Shown here in pieces: positions 6,882-12,497 of a stretch of DNA of 12,497 nt. The translations under genes and the position numbers were made by a program. Each line of letters opens with the position of its first letter. The stretch's first letter is position 1. The stretch is from contig JBKPBQ010000521.1 of NCBI GenBank assembly GCA_046726955.1, positions 1-12,497 of the forward strand, written 5' to 3'. The DNA is from CAVPGH01 sp046726955. GTDB lineage: Bacteria; Acidobacteriota; Vicinamibacteria; Fen-336. The notes under the pieces are model-generated. The model ran no database searches and was not told where the DNA came from. It saw only the letters and a program-made list of their open reading frames with translations.

Positions 6882-7055
6882 CTAGGGCAGGGCGGGTTCG
6901 GCTTCCTCGTCGGCCGCGGGCGCGGCGGCGGGCGCCTCGTCTCCGTCGTCGTCCGGTGACGAACGCAGCGCGTCGGCGGAGAGCTCGCCGAGCAGGCCGG
7001 TCCGCTTCAGGACTTCGAACGGCACACGATTCTTTTCGGGTTCTGGCGGGGTCAC
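6882..7055 (-). CDS. Small 57-residue protein with an acidic, alanine-rich tail
   Basis: A short minus-strand frame from GTG 7055 to TAG 6882. It begins MTPPEPEKNRVPFEVLKRTG, continues with a short amphipathic part (LLGELSADALRSS), and ends in a low-complexity Asp/Glu/Ala/Pro tail. An in-frame TAA lies just one codon (CGG) before the GTG, so no longer form exists. Codons are GC3-rich except in the first ten. It converges on aguA, with three nucleotides between the two stops. A -10-like TACAAT upstream (7128-7133) would give a leader of about 65 nt. No family is recognised. It could be a genuine small protein or a chance frame; the coherent N-terminal half and the separate promoter favour a real gene. 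Confidence 0.5.
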   Translation of the reverse strand: MTPPEPEKNRVPFEVLKRTGLLGELSADALRSSPDDDGDEAPAAAPAADEEAEPALP

Positions 7056-7076
7056 CCGTTACAAGACGGTGACGGC

Positions 7077-7109
7077 GCGGGCGGGGTTCCGTGCTTTCCG
7101 CCCGCACGG
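7077..7109 (-). other. Leader with two mutually exclusive hairpins before the small ORF
   Basis: In plus coordinates, 7089-7094 (CCGTGC) pairs perfectly with 7104-7109 (GCACGG), and 7077-7084 (GCGGGCGG) pairs perfectly with 7098-7105 (CCGCCCGC). Both share 7104-7105 and their loops interlock, so only one can form at a time. The segment lies in the predicted 5' leader of the minus-strand small ORF. There is no T-tract. GC-rich DNA gives such pairs by chance, so a regulatory role is speculative. Confidence 0.25.
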
Positions 7110-7127
7110 GGACGATGACTGGAAGCC

Positions 7128-7133
7128 ATTGTA
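7128..7133 (-). promoter_or_regulatory. Possible -10 box for the minus-strand small ORF
   Basis: On the minus strand this reads TACAAT (5 of 6 consensus), followed by GGCTTCCA. The same arrangement, TATACT then GGCTTCCA, occurs upstream of the propeller gene at 11772-11785. No clear -35 is seen. Confidence 0.35.
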
Positions 7134-7144
7134 GTCGTGCGACT

Positions 7145-7165
7145 TGACGAACGTGCGGCTCGTCA
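7145..7165. promoter_or_regulatory. Operator-like inverted repeat between divergent genes
   Basis: TGACGA (7145-7150) and TCGTCA (7160-7165) are perfect inverted half-sites separated by 9 nt. They lie between the minus-strand TACAAT box and the plus-strand TAAAAT box, a fitting place for a regulator site. No regulator gene is nearby, and a 6-bp pair is short. Confidence 0.3.
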
Positions 7166-7207
7166 CAAATGGGCAACAAGATCCATTCTGGACGGCGCGA
7201 CCTCCAA

Positions 7208-7213
7208 TAAAAT
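7208..7213 (+). promoter_or_regulatory. -10 element and ribosome site for the phosphodiesterase-like lipoprotein
   Basis: TAAAAT (5 of 6 consensus) lies in the most AT-rich stretch of the window. Transcription would start near 7220, with AGGAA at 7221-7225 five nucleotides before ATG 7231. The -35 is unclear. Confidence 0.4.
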
Positions 7214-7230
7214 AGATCCCAGGAACCTCG

Positions 7231-8199
7231 ATGATCCTACCCGGCCTGGGCCGGGGCAGCCTTCCGAGGCTGTCCAGGGCCATGTGGCGTTGTGCGGCTT
7301 TGATCCCCCTCCTCGGCGCGAGCCTCACCTTTCCGACGGCCGGCTGCGGAGGCCATTCGGCGGCGGCTCCCAGCATCCCGACCTTCCCGACGCCGACCCC
7401 GGCGCCCACGCCCCCTCCGACGCCCAAGGTCGTCATCCTCTCCGTGGACGGGCTGCGCGGCGATGCGCCCACCCAGGTCCCCACGCCCAACATCTACGGG
7501 CTCGCCCGGCGCGGGGCCTACACCTGGAAGGCGCAGACCGTCTTCCCGTCGCTGACGCTGCCCGCCCACACGTCGATGCTCACCGGGTTCCTGCCCACGG
7601 ACCACCACGTCCTCTGGGACACCTACGACGCGACGAAGCCGAACTGCGGCGTGCCCACGATCTTCGAGATCGCGCACGAAGCGGGCCTGCGCACCGTGCT
7701 CGTCGCGGGCAAGGACAAGTTCCGCCACCTGGAGATCAGCGGGACGATCGACGAGTTCGTGCTCGTCAAGCTCGGAGACGCCGAGATCGCGAACCAGGCC
7801 ATCGTCCAGTCCCAGGCCGGGTTCGACCTGATGTTCGTGCACTTGCCCGACGTGGACATCGTGGGGCACGCGAAGGGGTGGATGTCGCCGGACTACATGC
7901 ACCAGCTCGAGGTCGCGGACGGGGCGATCGGCCGGCTGCTCTCGGCGCTGCCTCCGGAGACCACGATCATCTTCACCGCCGACCACGGGGGGAAGGCGAC
8001 CATCCACGGGTCCGAGATCCCCGAGGACATGACGATCCCCTGGGTCGTCGCGGGTCCGCGAATCCCGGGCCGCGGGCGTCAGCTCACGAAGCCGGTGCGC
8101 ACGGTCGATACGGCCGCCACCGCGCTCTACGTCCTCGGCCTCTCGCCCGCAAAGTCGGCGGCGGGCATGGTGGTGAGCGAGGCCTTCTCCGCAGAATAG
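7231..8199 (+). CDS. Alkaline-phosphatase-superfamily (phosphodiesterase/pyrophosphatase-like) lipoprotein
   Basis: A 322-residue product from ATG 7231, supported by AGGAA five nucleotides upstream; ATG 7282 is an alternative start giving a more standard signal peptide. A lipobox (PTAGC, C39) predicts lipidation, followed by a Pro/Thr linker (residues 50-65). The catalytic domain follows the type I phosphodiesterase/nucleotide pyrophosphatase pattern: D73 in ILSVDGLR, nucleophile T109 in FPSLTLPAHTSMLTG, D209 and H213 in DVDIVGH, D251 and H252 in TADHGG, and H259 in IHG. All usual metal ligands seem present, so an active metal-dependent hydrolase of phosphodiesters or phosphate esters at the membrane surface is expected. 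It is shorter than most family members. It converges on the CotH-family gene, with 16 nt between the stops. The substrate is unknown. Confidence 0.88.
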   Translation: MILPGLGRGSLPRLSRAMWRCAALIPLLGASLTFPTAGCGGHSAAAPSIPTFPTPTPAPTPPPTPKVVILSVDGLRGDAPTQVPTPNIYGLARRGAYTWKAQTVFPSLTLPAHTSMLTGFLPTDHHVLWDTYDATKPNCGVPTIFEIAHEAGLRTVLVAGKDKFRHLEISGTIDEFVLVKLGDAEIANQAIVQSQAGFDLMFVHLPDVDIVGHAKGWMSPDYMHQLEVADGAIGRLLSALPPETTIIFTADHGGKATIHGSEIPEDMTIPWVVAGPRIPGRGRQLTKPVRTVDTAATALYVLGLSPAKSAAGMVVSEAFSAE

Positions 8200-8215
8200 G
8201 CTCCGACGGGGACGA

Positions 8216-9460
8216 CTAGCTGCCGCCGGTCTGGGAGAGCACGTCCCCCTCGCGGGCGGCGATGATCCCGCGCAGGCCGCCCACTCCGAGCTCGAACTCG
8301 GTGTTCGAAAAGGGCTTCGTGGTGTCGGCGAGCGCGGCCTCCCGGATCTGCGTGTAGGCGGTCTCGAGCCGCGGCGTCAGGTAGCGCGTGTTCACGAACG
8401 AGGTCACCGCCCGCCGCAGCGTCGAGATGTACAGCTGCTGCATCGCGGGGTCGGCGAGCAGGCGGCGCACGAGGACGTTGGTCTCGATGCGCAGGTAGAC
8501 GGCCTGGGTGGGCGAGTTGAACGTGCTGTCCTTGTCCCAGGGCAGGAAGACGAAGCGGCGCTGCCCGCCGTACTGGTAGAGGTAGAAGTTGTTGGCTCCG
8601 AGCTCGCCCACGATCCCGTCCTTCTCGGCGATCGCGTTCTCGACGGCGAGGTAGGTGAGGAAGCGCTCGCGGTCGATCCAGGCCCCGATGTCCGCGCTGA
8701 ACGTGGCGTCGCTCGCGCCGTTGATCGCGCGGATGAAGTCGACGAGGCCGGTCGCGTCCAGGTGGTCCTCGTTCGTCTGGGGCTCGAAGGGCACGGGCAC
8801 GTACTCGCGCGGGTCGTCGCCCCGGAACGAGAAGTCGTAGGGATAGGAGTACTGGTAGTCGAAGAGGTTGCCGCTCTCCTCACCGAGCCGCGCCTTCAGG
8901 AACGGCTTGCTGATCGGCTCCGTCACCTGGTAGAGCCCCCAGTACTGGCCGTTGACGAACATTCGCGCGAAGCTGTTCTGGGGAGCGGGGATGCCCATCG
9001 CCTCGAAGACCGCGAAGGACATCCGCTCGCGGAGGAAGCTCGGGTCCTGGACGAGGTTCTTGAGGTTCATCGTCTTGTAGACGCCGTACTCCTGGGTCGA
9101 GACGTACTTGTTGAAGTCGAACTTCAGCGCGGGCTTGACGCCGCTGCGCGAGCCCGAGCCGCGCGAGCGGATCCCCGCCTGGCGCACGACCGTGGAGTCG
9201 AGCGTGATGTCCGCGGCGTAGTACTGGTTGGTGCGGAAGTTCTCCTGGAGCGAGCGCCAGTCCGCGGGATCGATCGAGATCCGGACCTCGTGGAGCCGGC
9301 CCTGGTCGAAGATGGGGTCGCTGGCCGCGGGATTCGGGCCGGGGCCCGACGACGGCGACGGGCTCGGCGGGCTGGGGGAGGTGGAGCTCGAAGAGCCCCC
9401 GCCTCCGCACGCGGAGAGGGCTAGCGCGGCGCAGACGACGAGCAGCGATTCCCGGCGCAT
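8216..9460 (-). CDS. CotH kinase family lipoprotein
   Basis: A 414-residue secreted protein. The signal peptide ends in a lipobox (LALSAC, C18), followed by a Gly/Ser/Pro linker to about residue 46. The body matches the CotH family, atypical protein kinases first known from spore coats and often found as extracellular proteins in other bacteria: GIRSRGSGSR (96-105), KPALKFDFNKY (109-119), LKNLVQDPSFLRERMSF (133-149), GLYQVTEPI (175-183) and the C-terminal core GANNFYLYQYGGQRRFVFLPWDKDSTF (288-314). The NNFYLY and WDKD blocks correspond to nucleotide- and metal-binding parts. ATG 9460 is preceded by AAGAAAGG. The porin stop is 53 nt upstream with no terminator between, so it probably ends a three-gene operon. 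There is no sign of sporulation genes. Its target protein is unknown. Confidence 0.88.
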   Translation of the reverse strand: MRRESLLVVCAALALSACGGGGSSSSTSPSPPSPSPSSGPGPNPAASDPIFDQGRLHEVRISIDPADWRSLQENFRTNQYYAADITLDSTVVRQAGIRSRGSGSRSGVKPALKFDFNKYVSTQEYGVYKTMNLKNLVQDPSFLRERMSFAVFEAMGIPAPQNSFARMFVNGQYWGLYQVTEPISKPFLKARLGEESGNLFDYQYSYPYDFSFRGDDPREYVPVPFEPQTNEDHLDATGLVDFIRAINGASDATFSADIGAWIDRERFLTYLAVENAIAEKDGIVGELGANNFYLYQYGGQRRFVFLPWDKDSTFNSPTQAVYLRIETNVLVRRLLADPAMQQLYISTLRRAVTSFVNTRYLTPRLETAYTQIREAALADTTKPFSNTEFELGVGGLRGIIAAREGDVLSQTGGS

Positions 9461-9513
9461 GACCTTTCTTCGTTACCGCATCGCAGCCACCGGGACGGCG
9501 ACCGCGTCGCTCC

Positions 9514-10776
9514 CTAGGGTAGCTCGATCTGGAAGCGAACGAGGACGGTCAAGTAGTTTTCCTGGCGTCCCGGCTCCGGGGCGAGGAGCGAGTCCTCGAA
9601 GCGCTCCTGCACGAGGTTGCCCTCGATGCGCAGGAAGGCCCGCGGCCACCACGAGAGCCCGCCGGTGAGGCATCGCTCCGTCGCGGGCCGGATGTTCCGC
9701 GACCGGTTGCCCGCCCCCGCGAAGCCGTCGTCGGGGCCGACGTCGTCGTAGCGGATCTCGTCGTAGCGAAAGCCCAGCTCCACCGCTCCCGGGCCGTGCA
9801 GCAGCGGCCGCTCCGGCCGGACCGTGCGCTTCTTCTTCTCCCCGGTGACGAGCCAGGTCGCGGACGCCGCCCACCCCCGGCCTTTGAGCGCGGGCAGGTC
9901 CTCGAAGTTGGCCCCCTGGCCGCGCCTCTCCTCGCGCTGCTCCAGGTACTCCCCCTTGATCCCGATCGGCCCGCGGAGGAGCGTTACGTCGCCGCCGATC
10001 CAGCGCCGGCTTCCGTTCACGAACTTGCGGTGGAAGAACTCGAACCCGGAGCTCGCCTCGCCCTGCTGGCCGAGGGGCCGGGTCGTGACCTCGGGGACCT
10101 CCTCCTGCGCCTCCACGTCGCCCTGCGCGAACGACCCGCCCAGCTCGAGGCCCGGCGCGGCGCGCAGCACGAGACGGCCCGCTCCCGTCGTCTTCGTGCG
10201 CCGGAAGCTCCGGTACTGGTCTCCCGCGAAGACCCCGGCCGTGTACTCGAGCCTCTTGCCGATCTCTCCCTTGACCTCGACTCCCCAGTCGCGGTCGGGC
10301 GCGAGGTTGCGGGCGGGGAGCGAGCGCAGGACGAAGTCGAGCCGCCGCGCGGACGTCAGCCACTCGAGGCCGACGGGGAGCTTGAAGTGCCCGGCCTGCA
10401 GCGCGAAGGACTTCGCGAAGGCGTAGCTCAGGTAGGCGTCGCGCAGCCGCTGGACGTCCGTGTCCTCGCGGAAGTTGGCGAGGTCGCCGAAGTCGCCCTG
10501 GACCTGCCAGGAGAGCCGGTGCCATTCGCCCTCGACGCCGAGTCGCAGGCGCGTCGGGTTCCAGTCCGGGCTGTCGAGCGGCTGGTCGGGGTCGCGGCTC
10601 GACCAGTTCAGGAAGTCGCTGTAGTCGATCTGGGCGTAGCCGTTGAGGGCGATCTCGAACTCCGCGGCCTTGTTGCGGTAGCGGATCCCCGGGCCGAACG
10701 TCCCGTCCTCGGCGCGCGCGAGCCCGGACGAAAAGAACAGCGCGCAGGCGGCGGCGGCCGGACGCGCCGCCCTCAC
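9514..10776 (-). CDS. OprO/OprP-type (phosphate-selective-like) outer-membrane porin
   Basis: A 420-residue beta-barrel protein. The signal peptide has a likely cleavage after ARA (residue 22). The mature chain alternates polar and hydrophobic residues in strands throughout, e.g. ALNGYAQIDYSDF, TRLRLGVEGEWHRLSWQVQGDFG and DAYLSYAFAKSFALQAGHFKLPVGLEWLTS, the last typical of the porin O/P family, and it ends in a barrel-closing strand (NYLTVLVRFQIELP). Phosphate or pyrophosphate selectivity is known for some members only; basic residues of the arginine ladder cannot be mapped here. The GTG 10776 start overlaps the TGA of the propeller gene by 4 nt (GTGA), a coupled arrangement. It indicates an outer membrane. 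Confidence 0.85.
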   Translation of the reverse strand: MRAARPAAAACALFFSSGLARAEDGTFGPGIRYRNKAAEFEIALNGYAQIDYSDFLNWSSRDPDQPLDSPDWNPTRLRLGVEGEWHRLSWQVQGDFGDLANFREDTDVQRLRDAYLSYAFAKSFALQAGHFKLPVGLEWLTSARRLDFVLRSLPARNLAPDRDWGVEVKGEIGKRLEYTAGVFAGDQYRSFRRTKTTGAGRLVLRAAPGLELGGSFAQGDVEAQEEVPEVTTRPLGQQGEASSGFEFFHRKFVNGSRRWIGGDVTLLRGPIGIKGEYLEQREERRGQGANFEDLPALKGRGWAASATWLVTGEKKKRTVRPERPLLHGPGAVELGFRYDEIRYDDVGPDDGFAGAGNRSRNIRPATERCLTGGLSWWPRAFLRIEGNLVQERFEDSLLAPEPGRQENYLTVLVRFQIELP

Positions 10777-11738
10777 GCGCCCCCGCGGGACGCGAGAGCG
10801 GAGCGCAGGACGTCGAGCGCGCCGCGGAAGCGGAGGAGTCCCGCCCGGTCGTCGGCGACCCAGAGAGTGCCGCTCGCGTCCACGCAGAGGCCCTCCTGCT
10901 GGACGCCCGGGAGGGGAACTTCAGCCTCCACGCGGCCGTCGTCGCGCAGGAAGAGCAGGCGATCGCGGGCGTCCTCGATGACCACCAGCCGCTTCAGCGA
11001 CTCGATCCACGTGGCGGCGGTGAGGTCGCCCCGTCCCTCCAGCGGCCAGCGGGCGAGGACCGCCTCTTTGCCCAGGCCGTCCTTTTCGGTCACGGGGTCG
11101 AAGGCGAGGCTCAGCACCATCGCCGGCGAGCGCTGGTGCACGAGGTAGAAGATGCCGCCGCCCGTCCGTTCCTTCTCCGCACGGAAGGCCAGGCCCTCGA
11201 ATCCCTGGTTCTTGTCGCCGGGCTCGGTGCCGAGGAGGGCCACGGTGTCGAGCCGGATCTTCCGCTGGACCTCGGCCTTCGCGCGGTCGAAGACGAGGAG
11301 CGTGCCCTCCTTCTCCGAGAGGAGGACGACGAGGCCGCTCGGCGAGTGCACGGCCACGTCCTCGATGTCGCCGGGCACGACGTGCCGGGCGAGCACCTTT
11401 CCCTCGCCGTCGAGCTCGACGAGGCGCCCCTCGTCGCCCACGAGGAAGAGGTGGCCCGTGCGCGCGTCGAACGCCACGCCCGAAGGCTCGCGAGCCCCCG
11501 CCGTCAACCGCTCCGGCTCCCCCAGCACGGCGGGTCCGGCCGCTGATTTCCTTGCCTTCTTGCCGAAGCCGGCCGCGTCCTCGGCGGCGGCGAGCGCGGA
11601 GAAGGCGAGGAGCGTGACGAGGCCGGCGGCGGCGAGCTTTCTGTCCTTCTTGCGCCGCTTCTCCGCCGGGTCGGACTCGGTGCCCGACGCTCCGTCCTCC
11701 GTCGCGGTCGAGGGGGGCGGCTTGGCGCTCACATCCAC
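10773..11738 (-). CDS. SdiA-regulated-type (YjiK-like) beta-propeller with N-terminal membrane segment
   Basis: From GTG 11738 the product is 321 residues; AAGGAG lies 11 nt upstream (11750-11755). An upstream in-frame GTG at 11822 would add 28 residues but lies beyond the probable -10 box. Residues 1-35 are charged and basic at the end (EKRRKKDRK), followed by a hydrophobic segment (LAAAGLVTLLAFSALAAA, 35-52) that is a signal peptide or anchor. From about 72 the chain forms propeller blades with the family's repeated signature: EPSGVAFDARTGHLFLVGDEG, GDIEDVAV, QGFEGLAF and QEGLCVDASGTLWVADD. This fold is related to phytase-like and esterase-like propellers; acidic residues (E84, E126, E181, E282) recur at blade starts and may bind calcium. 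It is translationally coupled to the porin, so a periplasmic role together with the porin is likely. Confidence 0.82.
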   Translation of the reverse strand: MDVSAKPPPSTATEDGASGTESDPAEKRRKKDRKLAAAGLVTLLAFSALAAAEDAAGFGKKARKSAAGPAVLGEPERLTAGAREPSGVAFDARTGHLFLVGDEGRLVELDGEGKVLARHVVPGDIEDVAVHSPSGLVVLLSEKEGTLLVFDRAKAEVQRKIRLDTVALLGTEPGDKNQGFEGLAFRAEKERTGGGIFYLVHQRSPAMVLSLAFDPVTEKDGLGKEAVLARWPLEGRGDLTAATWIESLKRLVVIEDARDRLLFLRDDGRVEAEVPLPGVQQEGLCVDASGTLWVADDRAGLLRFRGALDVLRSALASRGGA

Positions 11739-11779
11739 TGGCGGCTCTGCTCCTTCGCTGACGCGCCCGATTGGAAGCC

Positions 11780-11785
11780 AGTATA
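11780..11785 (-). promoter_or_regulatory. -10 box for the propeller-porin-CotH operon
   Basis: On the minus strand this reads TATACT (5 of 6 consensus), giving a start near 11773 and a leader of about 35 nt to GTG 11738. No good -35 is seen, so an activator may be needed. Confidence 0.4.
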
Positions 11786-11823
11786 AGCGGTCGCCCTGGA
11801 CACGGGCTTGGAACGGGGTCACG

Positions 11824-11863
11824 CGAGCGGCGTGTCAGAGAGCGTGAATCGAGGTGCCGCTCG
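11824..11863. repeat. 8-bp inverted repeat in the divergent region
   Basis: CGAGCGGC (11824-11831) and GCCGCTCG (11856-11863) are perfectly complementary with a 24-nt spacer. They lie between the divergent propeller operon and the murein peptidase gene, upstream of the -35 of the latter. It could be a regulator site; GC-rich chance pairing is an alternative. Confidence 0.25.
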
Positions 11864-11882
11864 TCAAAGTCACCGGGTGCCC

Positions 11883-11911
11883 TTGCCGGCCGGTCGTGCA
11901 CTTCCTACGAT
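11883..11911 (+). promoter_or_regulatory. Leaderless sigma-70-type promoter for the DUF882 peptidase
   Basis: TTGCCG (11883-11888, 4 of 6), a 17-nt spacer and TACGAT (11906-11911, 5 of 6) end exactly 6 nt before ATG 11918, so transcription should begin at the A of the start codon. There is no Shine-Dalgarno. This fixes the start at 11918 rather than further upstream. Confidence 0.6.
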
Positions 11912-11917
11912 GTGCTC

Positions 11918-12472
11918 ATGTCTCCCTCGACGGAGGCCGAGCTCACGCGCCGGCGATTCCTGCAGGGTGCTTTGGGCGCCTTCGCTTTCGCCGCCGTCGC
12001 CCCCCGGCGGCTCCTCGCCGGCGCGAAAGAGGAGCGGATCCTCTCGCTCGTGAACACCCACACGCAGGAGCGCCTCACGACGCCCTACTTCGCCGACGGC
12101 GCCTACCTCGAGCAGGAGCTGCGGACGCTCGCGGCCTTCCTGCGCGATCACCGCACCGGGGAGGAGCACGTGATGGACCGGGCGCTCTTCGACATCCTCA
12201 ACGACCTCCGCCTGGCCACCGGCACGAAGCGGCCCTTCCAGGTGATCTCGGGCTACCGCTCCCCGCAGACGAACGCCTGGCTCCGCGAGCAGGGGACGGG
12301 CGTCGCCCAGGGGAGCATGCACGTCGAAGGCCGGGCGATCGACGTGCGGCTCGCGGACGTCCGGAGCGACGTCCTCCGCGACGCTGCAATCGAGCTCGCC
12401 CGCGGCGGCGTCGGCTACTACGCGGCGTCCGACTTCGTCCACGTGGACACGGGACGGCTCCGCCGCTGGTGA
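11918..12472 (+). CDS. Tat-exported DUF882 (YcbK/MepK-like) murein peptidase
   Basis: A 184-residue protein. The N-terminus carries a twin-arginine signal (TRRRFLQGALGAFAFAAVAP), so it is exported folded. The rest matches DUF882, a peptidase M15-like fold to which E. coli YcbK (MepK), a murein endopeptidase, belongs. Zinc-site motifs are SMHVEGRAID (H135 and D142) and FVHVDTG (H175), and the structural block QVISGYRSPQTNAWL precedes them. It probably cuts peptide cross-links in the cell wall during growth. An open frame runs upstream to 11771, but the promoter and Tat signal place the start at ATG 11918. The gene is complete. It is transcribed divergently from the propeller operon. Confidence 0.9.
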   Translation: MSPSTEAELTRRRFLQGALGAFAFAAVAPRRLLAGAKEERILSLVNTHTQERLTTPYFADGAYLEQELRTLAAFLRDHRTGEEHVMDRALFDILNDLRLATGTKRPFQVISGYRSPQTNAWLREQGTGVAQGSMHVEGRAIDVRLADVRSDVLRDAAIELARGGVGYYAASDFVHVDTGRLRRW

Positions 12473-12497
12473 GGCGGCCGGCTTCGATCCGTCCCTA

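Noticed and set aside
7144..7149. TTGACG as a -35 for the lipoprotein gene
   Set aside because: No -10-like hexamer lies 16-18 nt downstream; it is better explained as part of the inverted repeat.
6775..7179. Minus-strand 134-residue frame covering the aguA end
   Set aside because: Extremely arginine-rich and without motif; another minus frame (the 57-residue ORF) fits coding bias better.
8200..8215. Bidirectional terminator between the convergent lipoprotein genes
   Set aside because: The 16-nt gap holds no inverted repeat or T-tract.
8762..9424. Plus-strand frame opposite the CotH-family gene
   Set aside because: Antisense shadow rich in Arg, Glu, Val and Leu, with no recognisable domain.

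Overview
The window is GC-rich bacterial chromosome, with third codon positions almost entirely G or C, and it is densely coding on both strands. Heptose synthesis (gmhA), an OprP-like porin, two lipoproteins and a Tat-exported murein enzyme point to a diderm with LPS. The gene mix (a PuuD-like membrane protein, a deoxyhypusine-synthase-like protein, a SdiA-regulated-type propeller) would suit an Acidobacteriota-like lineage. That placement is inference; no rRNA or marker gene is present. I see no tRNA, CRISPR array, insertion sequence or prophage.

Plus strand, 1-6878. A partial unknown gene (3-176) is followed by a membrane-anchored protein with Ig-like repeats (from 250) whose coding signal extends upstream without a start codon. 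This overlaps by 4 nt a complete-looking MBL-fold hydrolase (990-1793). Next come a seven-helix membrane protein resembling the N-terminal domain of urate oxidase PuuD, without the cytochrome c domain (1846-2619); a compact J-domain protein with half of the DnaJ zinc finger (2715-3287); gmhA (3346-3918); and a deoxyhypusine-synthase-fold-like protein overlapping gmhA (3915-4904). The last pair is aguB-aguA (4925-6878), which converts agmatine to N-carbamoylputrescine to putrescine.

Middle, 6879-8199. A 57-residue acidic-tailed small ORF lies on the minus strand (6882-7055). Its leader could form two mutually exclusive hairpins. A divergent region separates it from an alkaline-phosphatase-superfamily lipoprotein on the plus strand (7231-8199).

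Minus strand, 11738-8216. A probable three-gene operon encodes a SdiA-regulated-type beta-propeller with an N-terminal membrane segment, an OprO/OprP-type porin (4-nt overlap) and a CotH-kinase-family lipoprotein (53 nt further). A divergent intergenic region leads to a Tat-exported, DUF882/YcbK-like M15-fold peptidase (11918-12472), which appears to be transcribed from a leaderless promoter.

Plausible functional themes are putrescine supply beside a DHS-fold protein, envelope building (heptose, murein endopeptidase), and a secreted or envelope set (porin, propeller, CotH-like kinase, phosphodiesterase-like lipoprotein) that may concern phosphorylated substrates. The last theme is inference.
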